34,415 nt of DNA from an uncultured Geobacter sp. (GCA_937860145.1 CALMBF010000195.1:1-34415); one strand, 5' to 3'; numbered from the stretch's first letter, positions 23,442 through 32,682 are shown. The notes: generated by a model not told the origin, from the sequence alone. Program-made: numbers and translations.

Positions 23442-25604
23442 TCAGAGGGGCGAGCCCGAGACGACAATCTTGTTCCGTCCCCCCTGCTTGGCCTGGTACA
23501 GGGCGGTATCTGCCCTACGCAACAGGTTGGCCACGTCCGTTTCGTTCGGCCTCGCCTCGGACATGCCGATGGAGACGGTAACGGGCGGCAACTCCTTGTT
23601 GCGGCAGTAGAGGCAGAGGTGCATGATCATCTGCCGGATGTTGTCGAGGCGTGGCAGGGCGTTCTCGACGGTCGAGCCGGAGAGGATGACCGTCAGCTCT
23701 TCCCCGCCGTAGCGGCAGGCGATGTCGCCGCCACGCAGGGAGCGGCGGAGAAGGTTGCCGATCTCTTTCAACACGATGTCGCCAGCTTCATGGCCGTATT
23801 CGTCGTTGAACGACTTGAAGTGGTCGAGGTCCAGCATGGCAACGGTAAGGGGCTCCTTGGTACGCTGGTGATTCAGCAGTTCGAGGGACAGCGTTTCCTC
23901 CAGGTAACGGCGATTGAAGAGCCCGGTGAGAGGGTCGTGGATCGCCTCCTCCCGCAGGGCCTCGCGTAGCAGCAGGTTGGACAGGGCCAGCGTGATCGAT
24001 TCGCTCATGGTCATGGCAAGATTGTACATCTCGTCGAATTGTTTCGTGGGCACGCTTTCGGAAGAGATGATCTGCAGGAGGCCGAGGATGTTCCCCCGGG
24101 CCATCAGGGGCATGCAGAAATGGGGGTGCTCTCCCCGGCCCTGGTAGAGCTTGCACCCCAGGTAGTGGGAGGGGTCGTCTATTTTGTGGGGGGCCCGCCG
24201 ACGCAGTGCCCAGCAGTCGTTCAGCGGAAACGTCAGGTTCATGCCGACCTCATCCCCCCAGCAGACCACGACCTCGAATTCGGACGTCTTTTCTGAGTAG
24301 ATCGCCAACCCGCCGCTGTAGGGTGCAAACAGCATCTCGGCGCTGTTGCTGATAATGGCGTATGCTTCCTCGCGGCTTTCGGCGGAGATGAGCAGATCGT
24401 TCATCTGGTTCAGCATGACCATCCAGGTATCATGGCGCTTCAACTCGGCAAAGGTGAGCCGCAGCGTCTCTTCCATCTCCTTGCGCTCGGTAATGTCCCG
24501 GATGGAGCCGAACAGCACCAGCTCCCCGTCATGCTGGCCTTTCTCGCAGAGGCATTTCTCAGCTATCCAGCGAATGTCGCCCCTCTTGGTGACCAGCCTG
24601 AACTCGATGATCTTGATGTCGCCCGGGACCATCCTGATGAGTTCGTCGGCCACATGCTGCCTGTCTTCGCTGTGGACGAAGGGGAGGAAGCACCCCGCCT
24701 CGGAGATCTCCTCGATGCTGTATCCCGAGATGAAGCCTACCGAACCGCCGATCCACTGGATGCGAAAAGGATCGGTGCCGGTCCGGGAACATTTATGAAT
24801 AGAGTCAGACGTAAGATTTGCGAAGTTGCGATAGTTCTCCTCGCTTATTTTCAGCTGCCGCTCGATATCCTTCTGCCAGGTGATATCGATGGCATCGATT
24901 CGTGCCACCCCGACCACGGGCACCAGATGGATCGTTTCCGCAAACACCCTGTCCATCACAACCACTTCCCGGAAGTAGAGTTTTTCCCCCTTGCCGTCCC
25001 ACTCTGCCAGGAGCGCGTGCAGATCCTCCGGGAAGAACGCCGAGATGCAGGTCTTCCCCTTGCCGATGCTCTCCATGACTTTCAGGGCTGACGGATTGAA
25101 ATACGTGACATCGCCATCCCGGTTCATCTCAATGACCGGGTTTGGATTCAACTCGGGAAATGTCGACAGGTGCAGAACACTCTCTTCGAAACGTTTGTGC
25201 TCGGTGATATCCTGCCCCACGGCCTGGTAGCGGACCGGCCTGCCGTGCTCATCGAAAAAAGCCCGGTTGGTCCATTGCTGCCATCGCTTGCTCCCGTCAG
25301 GCATGGTGTAGAGCTGGTCATGGGTGTCCGTCGGATTATCTGGGGAGAGCCGCTGCAAGCGCTCGCGAAACTTCTCGGCCTCGTCCCGGGGCAACATGTC
25401 GTAGAAGCGCATGCCGATGAGCTCATCCATGCGCCTGCCCGTTGTCCTGGCAAGCAACTCGTTGACAAACGTCAGGGTCCCGTCGGGGAGAAACGCGGAG
25501 AAAAAGACCGGGCTGTCATCCAGCATCCTGCGATAGTCTTCATTGCTGTGAGCGGGAAGTGCGGTGTGTGTGGCGCTGTTCTCCATCTTGACGTCAGTCT
25601 CCAT
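23442..25604 (-). CDS. Diguanylate cyclase with PAS, GAF and GGDEF domains
   Basis: The protein has 720 residues from ATG 25604 (AGGAG upstream). It has three PAS-type modules (about 20-135 with LDDSPVFFSAFLPDG; 140-245; 250-370 with EENYRNFANLTSDSIHK), a GAF-like segment (about 390-545), and a C-terminal GGDEF domain. The active site is RYGGEEL, with metal Asp in MLDLDHFKSFNDEYGHEAGD, so it should make cyclic-di-GMP from two GTP. An inhibitory I-site RGGD lies five residues before GGEEL. No membrane segment is seen, so sensing is cytoplasmic. PAS ligand is unknown. The receiver-PilZ gene follows after 119 nt. Confidence 0.93.
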   Translation of the reverse strand: METDVKMENSATHTALPAHSNEDYRRMLDDSPVFFSAFLPDGTLTFVNELLARTTGRRMDELIGMRFYDMLPRDEAEKFRERLQRLSPDNPTDTHDQLYTMPDGSKRWQQWTNRAFFDEHGRPVRYQAVGQDITEHKRFEESVLHLSTFPELNPNPVIEMNRDGDVTYFNPSALKVMESIGKGKTCISAFFPEDLHALLAEWDGKGEKLYFREVVVMDRVFAETIHLVPVVGVARIDAIDITWQKDIERQLKISEENYRNFANLTSDSIHKCSRTGTDPFRIQWIGGSVGFISGYSIEEISEAGCFLPFVHSEDRQHVADELIRMVPGDIKIIEFRLVTKRGDIRWIAEKCLCEKGQHDGELVLFGSIRDITERKEMEETLRLTFAELKRHDTWMVMLNQMNDLLISAESREEAYAIISNSAEMLFAPYSGGLAIYSEKTSEFEVVVCWGDEVGMNLTFPLNDCWALRRRAPHKIDDPSHYLGCKLYQGRGEHPHFCMPLMARGNILGLLQIISSESVPTKQFDEMYNLAMTMSESITLALSNLLLREALREEAIHDPLTGLFNRRYLEETLSLELLNHQRTKEPLTVAMLDLDHFKSFNDEYGHEAGDIVLKEIGNLLRRSLRGGDIACRYGGEELTVILSGSTVENALPRLDNIRQMIMHLCLYCRNKELPPVTVSIGMSEARPNETDVANLLRRADTALYQAKQGGRNKIVVSGSPL

Positions 25605-25907
25605 CACGAATACTCCTGATCCCCCGCGAGCCACACGGCGGACAGGGTGACAACCTGCCGTCTCGCATCCTCCGCACACCGATCGTGCGACACCGAGGGC
25701 ATGACTTCAAGGTGCTACGGACCCGTCTGCGCATGAACTCAGGCATGCCGTAGGGCGGACTTTTTCCACTTAGGCAATTTTAACACAATGTTGAAAAAAA
25801 GAAGGCCCTTTCCCAAAGAAAAGAGCCTTCCATGATTTTTTACCATGCCGGCCGCGGATCTGCTCCACCGCCACCCTTCACCTGTAGGGCGAACTGACCC
25901 GTCCCGC
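25605..25907. other. 303-bp intergenic region between mutL and the cyclase gene
   Basis: Apart from the terminator at 25794-25841 no gene or RNA was recognised. The part next to the cyclase should hold its promoter, but no clear sigma-70 or sigma-54 pattern was found. Confidence 0.5.
25794..25841. terminator. Terminator of mutL, possibly bidirectional
   Basis: An 11-bp stem with one mismatch (GAAGGCCCTTT / AAAGAGCCTTC) sits between an A-run at 25794-25800 (T-run for mutL on the minus strand) and a T-run on the plus strand at 25835-25840. Confidence 0.8.
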
Positions 25908-27719
25908 TCACGTCCGCCTGAACATCTTCTCTATCTCACGGTGGGTGACCCTGGCGATCACCGGGCGACCGTGGGGACAGTGTGCGGCAAAATCAGTCTC
26001 ATCCATTCGCTGGAGGAGCTGCTGGATCTCCGGAGCCGACAGATGCCGCTGTCCGCGTACGACGGAATGGCAGGCAATGGTCGCCAGGATGTCGTCGATG
26101 ATCTCGGCGGAGACCCCGCTCCTCCCCAGGGAGCAGAACTCCTCCAGGGTATCACGTAACGCCTGCTTGTAATCGAAATCAGCCAGCAGCTGCGGCACCC
26201 CCTTCAAGAGCCAGGTCATGCCGCCGAAATGCTCCAGCTCGAAGGCCAGTTTCTCCAGCTCGTCACCATGCTCCCTGACAGCCGACGACTCTGCCGGGGA
26301 GATCTCGATGGTCTCGGGGAAGAGGAGACTCTGCCCCGCGAGGCGGCCCCCCTCGCGGGACCGTTTCAGCTCCTGGAAGACCACCCGCTCATGGGCCGCG
26401 TGCTGGTCGATGAGCACCAGGTCCGAACCGTCCTGACAGACTATGTAGGCACCGCGGAACTGGCCGATCACCTGGAGCGAGGAATAATACCCACCGGCAC
26501 GGGGGGAGGCGGTTTCAGCCACCTCTGCCGGGGGGTCAATGGGGGGAGCGACAACGGGAGGCCGCTCGTTCCGGGAGGGTGGAAACGATGCGCGCTCCAG
26601 GGGGAGGTGATCCTGACGGACCGCATACCGCAGGAGCGACTCCTTGACCTCGTCGACCCTGGTGAGGGAGACGGTGCCGGGTGCTGACGGCGGCGTCCTG
26701 GGGAGCAGCCCTTCCCCCTTCCGGAGCCATGGCGCGCCACGCAGCACCTGTTCGACCCCGTTCTGGATAACGGCGTGGATCCTGGCCTGTTCGCGAAACC
26801 GGACCTCGTGTTTGGTCGGGTGCACATTGACATCCACCTCTTCCGCCGGGACGGTGATGAACAGCACCAGCACGGGATATCGTCCGCGCTCCAGGACGTT
26901 ACGGTACCCCTGGAGGAGCGCATGCTGGACGACCTTGTCCCTGATGTAGCGGCCGTTAATGTACGTATACAGGTGGGACGCCGCTGAGCGGCTCACCGCC
27001 GGGCTCCCCAGGAGCCCCCTGAGCACGACGCCGTTGTCGTCCATCTCCAGGGGGTAAAGTTCCGCAGAGGCTGATCTGCCGAGGATCTCCGCTGCACGGT
27101 CCCCCATCTCTCCGGGGAGAAGCTTGAAAACGGTCTTGCCGTCGCAGAGATAGGTAAAACGGACATCGGGGCGGGAAAGGGCCAGCCGATTGAGAAACTC
27201 GCCCACATGCCCCGACTCCGTCTCCCTGCTTTTCATGAACTTGAGCCTGGCCGGCGTATTGAAAAACAGGTTCCGCACCGCGACAACGGTCCCTTCCGCC
27301 ATGCCGCAGGCCTTGACCTCGCGGATGCGCCCCCCCTCGGCGTAAATTTCCGTCCCCTCGAGGGCTCCCCGCTCCCGGCTTGCCAAGACAAAACGGGATA
27401 CGGAGGCGACCGAAGGGAGCGCTTCCCCCCTGAAGCCGAGGGTATGCAGGTTGAACAGGTCGGCATCAGTCAGTATCTTGCTGGTGGCATGCCTCTCCAT
27501 GGAGAGGAGCGCATCCTCCCTGGACATGCCGCTGCCATTGTCAGTCACCCTGATAAGGCGCTTGCCCCCATCCTCTATTTCAACGGTGATATCGGTTCCG
27601 CCGGCATCGAGGGCATTCTCCACCAGCTCCTTGACGACCGATGCGGGACGTTCCACCACCTCACCCGCTGCAATCTTGTTGGTCAGCTGCTCGGGTAATA
27701 TTCTGACTCGTGTCGCCAT
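25908..27719 (-). CDS. mutL: DNA mismatch repair protein MutL
   Basis: The protein has 603 residues from ATG 27719, where the conserved RVRILPEQLTNKIAAGEVVE begins. The GHKL ATPase domain shows ELVENALDAGGTDI, DNGSGM, TLGFRGEALPSVASVSRF and later GRYIRDK. The C-terminal dimerisation/nuclease domain has DQHAAHE at 438-444, ACHSVVRGQRH and CPHGRP near the C-terminus. This is the endonuclease type used by bacteria lacking MutH, but the motif's last Glu is Gln449 (followed by Glu450). It coordinates MutS mismatch recognition with strand removal. Divergent from amtB; terminator downstream. Confidence 0.96.
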   Translation of the reverse strand: MATRVRILPEQLTNKIAAGEVVERPASVVKELVENALDAGGTDITVEIEDGGKRLIRVTDNGSGMSREDALLSMERHATSKILTDADLFNLHTLGFRGEALPSVASVSRFVLASRERGALEGTEIYAEGGRIREVKACGMAEGTVVAVRNLFFNTPARLKFMKSRETESGHVGEFLNRLALSRPDVRFTYLCDGKTVFKLLPGEMGDRAAEILGRSASAELYPLEMDDNGVVLRGLLGSPAVSRSAASHLYTYINGRYIRDKVVQHALLQGYRNVLERGRYPVLVLFITVPAEEVDVNVHPTKHEVRFREQARIHAVIQNGVEQVLRGAPWLRKGEGLLPRTPPSAPGTVSLTRVDEVKESLLRYAVRQDHLPLERASFPPSRNERPPVVAPPIDPPAEVAETASPRAGGYYSSLQVIGQFRGAYIVCQDGSDLVLIDQHAAHERVVFQELKRSREGGRLAGQSLLFPETIEISPAESSAVREHGDELEKLAFELEHFGGMTWLLKGVPQLLADFDYKQALRDTLEEFCSLGRSGVSAEIIDDILATIACHSVVRGQRHLSAPEIQQLLQRMDETDFAAHCPHGRPVIARVTHREIEKMFRRT

Positions 27720-27892
27720 GACACCCCCTCTCTCCACCCCGAGACTATAGACAGCGCCAGCGAAAAAATCCACCTGCATTTCAGCCGACGAACGCACAAC
27801 TGTTAACCACCCATGCCCAATAAATAATCAAACCCGGGCGGGGGTTACGCCGCGCCACACTCATTAATCACGTCATTTCAGGCAATTACGTT

Positions 27893-27909
27893 TTGGCAGA
27901 ATTGTTGCT
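27893..27909 (+). promoter_or_regulatory. Sigma-54 promoter of amtB
   Basis: TTGGCAGAATTGTTGCT: GG at 27895-27896 and GC at 27907-27908 are exactly 10 nt apart, with a perfect TTGCT -12 element. The predicted start is near 27920. This fits nitrogen control by an NtrC-type activator; no clear activator site was found upstream. Confidence 0.8.
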
Positions 27910-27919
27910 GGAGATGATG

Positions 27920-27964
27920 CTGTTCACAATGAATGGTGAACAGACTATTACCAACGGGGGTAAT
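27920..27964 (+). promoter_or_regulatory. Two-hairpin amtB leader, candidate ANTAR-protein RNA target
   Basis: From the predicted start the RNA folds into P1, an 8-bp perfect stem CUGUUCAC/GUGAACAG with loop AAUGAAUG (27920-27943), a 3-nt linker, then P2, a 6-bp perfect stem AUUACC/GGUAAU with hexaloop AACGGG (27947-27964). P2 has A at loop position 1 and G at position 4, as in ANTAR targets. P1 has A1 and G4 but an 8-nt loop. P2 includes the GGGGG ribosome binding site 2 nt before the start codon region. No U-run terminator is seen. Confidence 0.6.
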
Positions 27965-27966
27965 GT

Positions 27967-29187
27967 ATGGAACAGGTTTCATCCCTTGCGACGCTGCGGG
28001 CCAGCACCGACGTTCTTTTTCTCATGCTCGGCGCTGCCATGGTCTTTGCAATGCACGCCGGTTTCGCTTTTCTCGAAGTGGGAACGGTCCGCAAGAAAAG
28101 CCAGGTGAACGCCTTTGTCAAGATTCTCACCGACTGGGCGGTATCCACGGTCGTCTACTTCCTCATCGGATTTCCCCTTGCCTACGGCATCTCCTTCCTC
28201 AAACCAGCGGATCAGCTCGTTGCCGAAAGCCAGGGGTATGACCTGGTCCACTACTTCTTTCTCCTCTGCTTTGCAGCCTGCATCCCGGCCATCATTTCGG
28301 GGGGGATCGCCGAGCGGGCCAAATTCTGGCCCCAGGTGATCGCCGGAGCGATCTTCGCCGGGCTGACCTACCCGCTCTTCGAATCCCTCATCTGGGGGAA
28401 GAACGCGTCCCTCCTCCAGGACATCTTCAAGAGCCTGGGAGGTGCCGAGTTCCACGACTATGCAGGTTCGGTGGTCGTCCATTCCCTCGGCGGCTGGCTG
28501 GCTCTTCCCGCCGTCCTGATTCTCGGCCCGCGCATGGGTCGCTACTCGAAAACGCGCTCGAACCCGATCCCGGTCAGCAACATCCCCTTCCTCGCCCTCG
28601 GCTCGTGGATCCTCGCCGTCGGGTGGTTCGGCTTTAACGTCATGAGCGCAGGCCACATTGACAAGATTTCCGGTCTGGTGGCGGTCAACTCCCTTCTGGC
28701 CATGGTCGGCGGCGTCGTCGCGGCCCTGATTGCCGGCAAGAACGACCCCGGCTTCATCCACAACGGCGCCCTGGCCGGCCTTATTGCGGTCTGTGCCGGC
28801 AGCGACATCATGCACCCCCTGGCGGCCTTTGTAACGGGCGGCATCGCAGCGGTCATCTTTGTCTACGGCTTTCATATCGAGCAGGAGAAACTGAGGATCG
28901 ACGACGTTCTCGGCGTCTGGCCCCTCCATGGCGTCATCGGTTCATGGGGAGGTATCGCGGCGGGTATATTCGGCCAGAAGTGGCTCGGTGGAATCGGCGG
29001 CGTGTCGTTCATCTCCCAGGTCGGCGGCACGCTGGCGGCAATCGTCACGGCCCTTGCCAGCGGCTTCCTTGTCTACGGTTTACTGCACAAGACCGTCGGC
29101 ATCAGGCTCAATGAAGATGAGGAGTTCGCCGGACCGGACCTGACCATCCACCACATCGGTGCCTACCCTGAAGACAGCGTCAGGTAG
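27967..29187 (+). CDS. amtB: Ammonium transporter, Amt family
   Basis: The 406-residue trimeric channel moves ammonium across the inner membrane. Eleven membrane segments are expected. Conserved residues are present: D164 (HDYAGSVVVHSLGG), H172 in the same motif and H321 (GVWPLHGVIGSWGG), the twin-His pore pair. The signature FAACIPAIISGGIAERAKFW lies at 102-121. There is no N-terminal signal peptide of the E. coli type; helix 1 starts about residue 15. Start ATG 27967 sits directly after the leader hairpin. No glnK gene is adjacent, although PII normally regulates AmtB. Regulation by nitrogen is expected from the sigma-54 promoter. A bidirectional terminator separates it from mreC. Confidence 0.96.
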   Translation: MEQVSSLATLRASTDVLFLMLGAAMVFAMHAGFAFLEVGTVRKKSQVNAFVKILTDWAVSTVVYFLIGFPLAYGISFLKPADQLVAESQGYDLVHYFFLLCFAACIPAIISGGIAERAKFWPQVIAGAIFAGLTYPLFESLIWGKNASLLQDIFKSLGGAEFHDYAGSVVVHSLGGWLALPAVLILGPRMGRYSKTRSNPIPVSNIPFLALGSWILAVGWFGFNVMSAGHIDKISGLVAVNSLLAMVGGVVAALIAGKNDPGFIHNGALAGLIAVCAGSDIMHPLAAFVTGGIAAVIFVYGFHIEQEKLRIDDVLGVWPLHGVIGSWGGIAAGIFGQKWLGGIGGVSFISQVGGTLAAIVTALASGFLVYGLLHKTVGIRLNEDEEFAGPDLTIHHIGAYPEDSVR

Positions 29188-29204
29188 TCTCCCCAGTTCT
29201 GAAT

Positions 29205-29237
29205 AAAAAAAAGCCCGCGTTGCGCGGGCTTTTTTTA
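29205..29237. terminator. Bidirectional terminator between amtB and mreC
   Basis: GCCCGCG / CGCGGGC with a TTG loop, flanked by A8 on the left and T7 on the right, serving both converging genes. The mreC stop codon lies within its outer edge. Confidence 0.93.
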
Positions 29238-30056
29238 TTCCGGCCGGTGCAGGAGCACCAGGACCTCTTCGAGTCGCGAGATATTGACTGCCGGGCGGAT
29301 GTCGACGGCCTGGAACATGCCGTACTCCCCCTTCCGCACCATGGAGACCTCTCCGATGGCAATCCCCTTCGGGAAGATGCCCCCTATGCCCGAGGTGATG
29401 ACCGCATCACCCACCTTGACATCCTCTTCGCGCAGGGCGAATTCGAGGGAGCAGGTCCCCCCCCCTTTCCCCTTGACGACCCCCCGGGCCCGGGATCTCT
29501 GTATCATGGCCGCGATGGAGCTCGCATGGTCGGTAAGGAGCAGCACCCGTGAACTGTTGGGGGAGACCTTGACGAGACGGCCGACGATGCCGCTTGTGGA
29601 CACCACTGGCATCCCCTCTTCGAGACCGTCCACGCCTCCGCGGTCTATGACGATCGTCCTGTACCAGGGGGCGCTCTCCTCGCCGATGACATTGGCAGCC
29701 ACGGAGGAAATCTTCTGGGACGACTTGAGATCGAGCAGTTTCCGGAGGCGGTCATTGGCGATGATCGCCTCCTGGCTGTCGAGTACCCTGCGGTTCATGA
29801 CCTTGACCGCCTCCCGCAGTTCCCTGTTCTCCTTCTGGGCCCCGACAATGGCGATGTAGTCGGTCCAGACCGTCTGCACCTCCCTGTTGACATTGGCAAT
29901 GACCCCCATGACCGGGGCGGTCATGGTTATCACCATCCGCTCGAAGAAATTGGCATGATCCCTGTTTCTGAGATTCATGGAATAGATGAAGATGGCGACA
30001 AAGATCGCTATGGCGGCGAGAAGAAGCAGTTTCTGTTTTTTGAGAAGTTCCCACAT
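29235..30056 (-). CDS. mreC: Rod shape-determining protein MreC
   Basis: This 273-residue protein has one N-terminal membrane helix (about 9-26), a coiled coil (about 60-100, including REVQTVWTDYIAIVGAQKE), and two beta domains with hallmark blocks APWYRTIVIDRGGVDGLEEGM, PVVSTSGIVGRLVKVSPNSS and SGIGGIFPKGIAIGEV. It lies in the periplasm and links MreB filaments to cell-wall synthases in the elongasome. It is last in a unit that starts with mreB but is separated from it by five sugar genes. mreD, mrdA and rodA do not follow; the terminator is immediate. Confidence 0.94.
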   Translation of the reverse strand: MWELLKKQKLLLLAAIAIFVAIFIYSMNLRNRDHANFFERMVITMTAPVMGVIANVNREVQTVWTDYIAIVGAQKENRELREAVKVMNRRVLDSQEAIIANDRLRKLLDLKSSQKISSVAANVIGEESAPWYRTIVIDRGGVDGLEEGMPVVSTSGIVGRLVKVSPNSSRVLLLTDHASSIAAMIQRSRARGVVKGKGGGTCSLEFALREEDVKVGDAVITSGIGGIFPKGIAIGEVSMVRKGEYGMFQAVDIRPAVNISRLEEVLVLLHRPE

Positions 30057-30108
30057 GAATCTGATCCAGACGGATGATATCCTGTCAGCGGCGTGAGGCC
30101 TGCGTCAC

Positions 30109-30597
30109 CTACTCAAGGACGAAGGGTGAATCCTCGACTTCCTCGTGGCGGACCTCGTCAACCGGCTCCTTTTTCCCTTCACCGGCATAGAGCTTGTCCG
30201 GCGCATTGAAGACGATGCCGTTCTCCGAGCTGACATTCTTGTAGGCATGAACCACCCCCGGCGGCACGATCACCGCCATGGGGCTGTCGACGCCGCAGAA
30301 AAGGAACTGCTTGACGCCGTAGGTGGGAGAATCCTTCCTGGCATCCCAGAGATAGACCTTGAAATTTGCAGGACCGATGAAGCAGAAGTAGTCGGTCTGG
30401 CTCACGTGCTCGTGGGGTCCCCGGGCCACCCCCGGGCGGGTCATGGAGATGTAGGCCATGGCCGGCAGGATCTCCTGAGGGAGTTCGTCGTGACGAAACA
30501 TCTCCGCCAGCCATCCCCGCTCGTCGAGAAACTTGGTCAACGGCTTGACCACCACGTCGTGAATCCGACCTCTCACATACTGTACCGTATCACTCAT
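30109..30597 (-). CDS. rfbC: dTDP-4-dehydrorhamnose 3,5-epimerase family protein (RmlC-like cupin)
   Basis: The 162-residue cupin resembles Rml[50 protein letters not shown]. It would epimerise dTDP-4-keto-6-deoxy-glucose on the way to dTDP-rhamnose. The active-site region is [14 protein letters not shown] rather than the usual RGLHYQ form, and it is shorter than typical RmlC (about 180), so it may act on a related sugar nucleotide. ATG 30597 overlaps the rfbA stop by 4 nt (ATGA). rfbB and rfbD are not in the window. The gene symbol is therefore tentative. Confidence 0.72.
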   Translation of the reverse strand: MSDTVQYVRGRIHDVVVKPLTKFLDERGWLAEMFRHDELPQEILPAMAYISMTRPGVARGPHEHVSQTDYFCFIGPANFKVYLWDARKDSPTYGVKQFLFCGVDSPMAVIVPPGVVHAYKNVSSENGIVFNAPDKLYAGEGKKEPVDEVRHEEVEDSPFVLE

Positions 30598-31496
30598 GAC
30601 ATCCTCCCGGTGACTCCGCAGAGTCCGGCTTCATTGTATACCCTGACAAGATACTCCCGGTAACTTGATTTCGGCGTATCGGCGATCACCTGCGCCATTT
30701 TTTCACAATCGATGTACCCCATGCGGAGCGCGACTTCCTCCAGGCATGCAATCTTCAGTCCCTGCCGGGCTTCCAGGGTGCCGATGAAATGACTTGCCTC
30801 GAGCAGGCTCTGGTGGGTCCCCGTATCGAGCCAGGCGATGCCGCGACCGAGCTTTTCGACCATCAATTGGCCGCGCCGCAGGTACTCCCTGTTGACATCG
30901 GTTATCTCCAGCTCGCCGCGGGGGGAAGGTGTGCTGTTCCTGGCTATATCGACCACGCTGTTGTCGTAGAGGTAGAGACCGGGCACGGCAAAATTGGATT
31001 TGGGCTCCGCCGGTTTCTCCTCGATGCCGATGGCCCGCCCGTCACCGTCGAACTCCACCACGCCGTACCGCTCGGGATCGTTGACGTAATAGCCGAAGAT
31101 CCTCGCTCCGGAGGTAAACTCACTGGCAAGACGATCGAGCCCCATCTTGCCGTAAAAAATGTTATCCCCCAGGATCAGGCAGACCGGGTCCTGGCCGATG
31201 AACTCCTCACCGATGAGAAACGCCTGGGCGATCCCCTTCGGTTCCGGCTGGACCTTGTAGCTGAGCCTGATACCCCAGCGTGAACCGTCCCCAAGAAGCG
31301 ACTCGAACCGAGGGACGTCATGGGGGGTCGAGATGATCAGAATATCGTTGATGCCGGCCATCATCAGGGTCGAGAGCGGATAGTAGATCATCGGCTTGTC
31401 GTAGACCGGCTGCAGCTGCTTGCTGGCAACCAGCGTAAGGGGGTAGAGCCGGCTTCCCGCCCCGCCGGCCAGGAGGATACCTTTTTTGATAGACAT
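30594..31496 (-). CDS. rfbA: Glucose-1-phosphate thymidylyltransferase
   Basis: The 300-residue enzyme makes dTDP-glucose from dTTP and glucose-1-phosphate. The nucleotide loop [15 protein letters not shown] starts at residue 7, and [48 protein letters not shown] and [15 protein letters not shown] are all characteristic. ATG 31496 has AGGA 8 nt upstream; an in-frame ATG 30 bases earlier is unlikely. It is 19 nt after gmhB and overlaps rfbC by 4 nt, so its product feeds the dTDP-sugar branch of envelope polysaccharide synthesis. Confidence 0.93.
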   Translation of the reverse strand: MSIKKGILLAGGAGSRLYPLTLVASKQLQPVYDKPMIYYPLSTLMMAGINDILIISTPHDVPRFESLLGDGSRWGIRLSYKVQPEPKGIAQAFLIGEEFIGQDPVCLILGDNIFYGKMGLDRLASEFTSGARIFGYYVNDPERYGVVEFDGDGRAIGIEEKPAEPKSNFAVPGLYLYDNSVVDIARNSTPSPRGELEITDVNREYLRRGQLMVEKLGRGIAWLDTGTHQSLLEASHFIGTLEARQGLKIACLEEVALRMGYIDCEKMAQVIADTPKSSYREYLVRVYNEAGLCGVTGRMS

Positions 31497-31515
31497 TGCA
31501 CTTATCCTGTACGTT

Positions 31516-32088
31516 TTATTGAGCACCTGCAGATTTATCCTGGGAGAGTATCATCGTTGCCGCTGCCAGCAGATCAGCCACCACGGGCACCCCCGGGGGA
31601 AGCCCGTCGGCCTCGGCCGCACCGTAACCGGTCCTTACCATGATGGTCCGGCACCCGGCGGCGCGACCCGCTTCCATGTCGGCCTTCTTGTCGCCGACCA
31701 TCCATGAGGAGGCGACGTCTATGTCCAGCTCACGGACCGCCTGCAGCACCATGCCCGGAAGGGGCTTGCGGCAGGAGCACTCCACTGCATAACTCCCGAC
31801 GCCATGGTGCGGATGATGGGGGCAGAAATAGTAGTCATCGACGGCCGCCCCCACCCTCTCCAGTTCGGACTGCATATGGCTGTGGAGACGCTCGAGGTCC
31901 GCCTCTCCGTAATACCCGCGACCGATTCCGGACTGGTTGGTCACCACGACCACCAGGTAGCCGGCATCCTTCAACAGCCTGATGGCTTCGACAGCACCGT
32001 CGATGAACGTGAACTCCTCGACCCGCCAGAGGTAATCCTTCTCCTCGTTGATCGTCCCATCCCTGTCGAGAAACACCGCGCGCCGCAT
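31516..32088 (-). CDS. gmhB: D-glycero-D-manno-heptose-1,7-bisphosphate 7-phosphatase
   Basis: The 190-residue HAD phosphatase removes the 7-phosphate in ADP/GDP-heptose synthesis for the LPS core. FLDRDGTIN gives D8 and D10; TNQSGIGRG and [12 protein letters not shown] are the other HAD motifs. The zinc loop has C89, H91, C104 and C106 (CPHHPHHG ... ECSCRKP), corresponding to the four ligands of E. coli GmhB. It starts directly after the gmhA stop. The alpha or beta anomer preference cannot be read from sequence. Confidence 0.94.
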   Translation of the reverse strand: MRRAVFLDRDGTINEEKDYLWRVEEFTFIDGAVEAIRLLKDAGYLVVVVTNQSGIGRGYYGEADLERLHSHMQSELERVGAAVDDYYFCPHHPHHGVGSYAVECSCRKPLPGMVLQAVRELDIDVASSWMVGDKKADMEAGRAAGCRTIMVRTGYGAAEADGLPPGVPVVADLLAAATMILSQDKSAGAQ

Positions 32089-32682
32089 CTACCGGGCCAC
32101 GGTGCCGGCGAAAAGAGCCTGCTCCAGCAGATCGCAGAGGATGTGAATGACGGTTATATGCCCCTCCTGAATGCGCGGTGTCGTGGCACTCGGGATGACC
32201 AGGGGGAGGTCGACCAACTCCCGGATCGACCCGCCCCCCTTGCCGAGGAGTCCGATGGTACGGCAGCCGAGCCGGCGCGCCTCCTGCAGGGCCAGGGCAA
32301 TGTTGGTCGAGTTGCCGCTTGTGGAGATCCCGACCACCACATCGCCCGGATGGGCAAGAGCTTCCACCTGGCGGGAAAAGATGGTGTCAAAACCGTAATC
32401 GTTGCCGATGGCGGTGAGTGCCGAGGTGTCCGTCGTCAGGGCAATCGCGGGGAGGGCACGTCGCTCCAGCATGAAACGCCCCACCATCTCGGCGGCAAAG
32501 TGCTGGGCGTCGGCTGCCGAGCCGCCGTTCCCCATGACGAGCAGCTTGTTCCCGCTGGAAAAGCCTGCCACGAGCATGTTGACAGCTTCTGCAATACCCC
32601 CCGCAAGCTCACTCTCCATCCGTTCAAGGAGAGATCTCTGCTCCGCAAGTTGCGATCTGATCGCATCGACTGTTGACTGCAT
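32089..32682 (-). CDS. gmhA: Sedoheptulose-7-phosphate isomerase (phosphoheptose isomerase)
   Basis: The protein has 197 residues from ATG 32682 (GGGAG upstream). SIS-fold enzyme converting sedoheptulose-7-phosphate to heptose-7-phosphate, the first committed step of LPS heptose synthesis. Motifs: [41 protein letters not shown] and [16 protein letters not shown] with the zinc and active-site His and Glu. Its first 59 bases overlap the end of the glycosyltransferase gene in another frame. The gmhB gene follows without a gap. Confidence 0.94.
   Translation of the reverse strand: MQSTVDAIRSQLAEQRSLLERMESELAGGIAEAVNMLVAGFSSGNKLLVMGNGGSAADAQHFAAEMVGRFMLERRALPAIALTTDTSALTAIGNDYGFDTIFSRQVEALAHPGDVVVGISTSGNSTNIALALQEARRLGCRTIGLLGKGGGSIRELVDLPLVIPSATTPRIQEGHITVIHILCDLLEQALFAGTVAR

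Noticed and set aside
27829-27846. AACCC / GGGTT inverted repeat in the mutL-amtB region as activator site
   Set aside because: Does not fit the NtrC consensus and is a G/C-run palindrome that could be chance.
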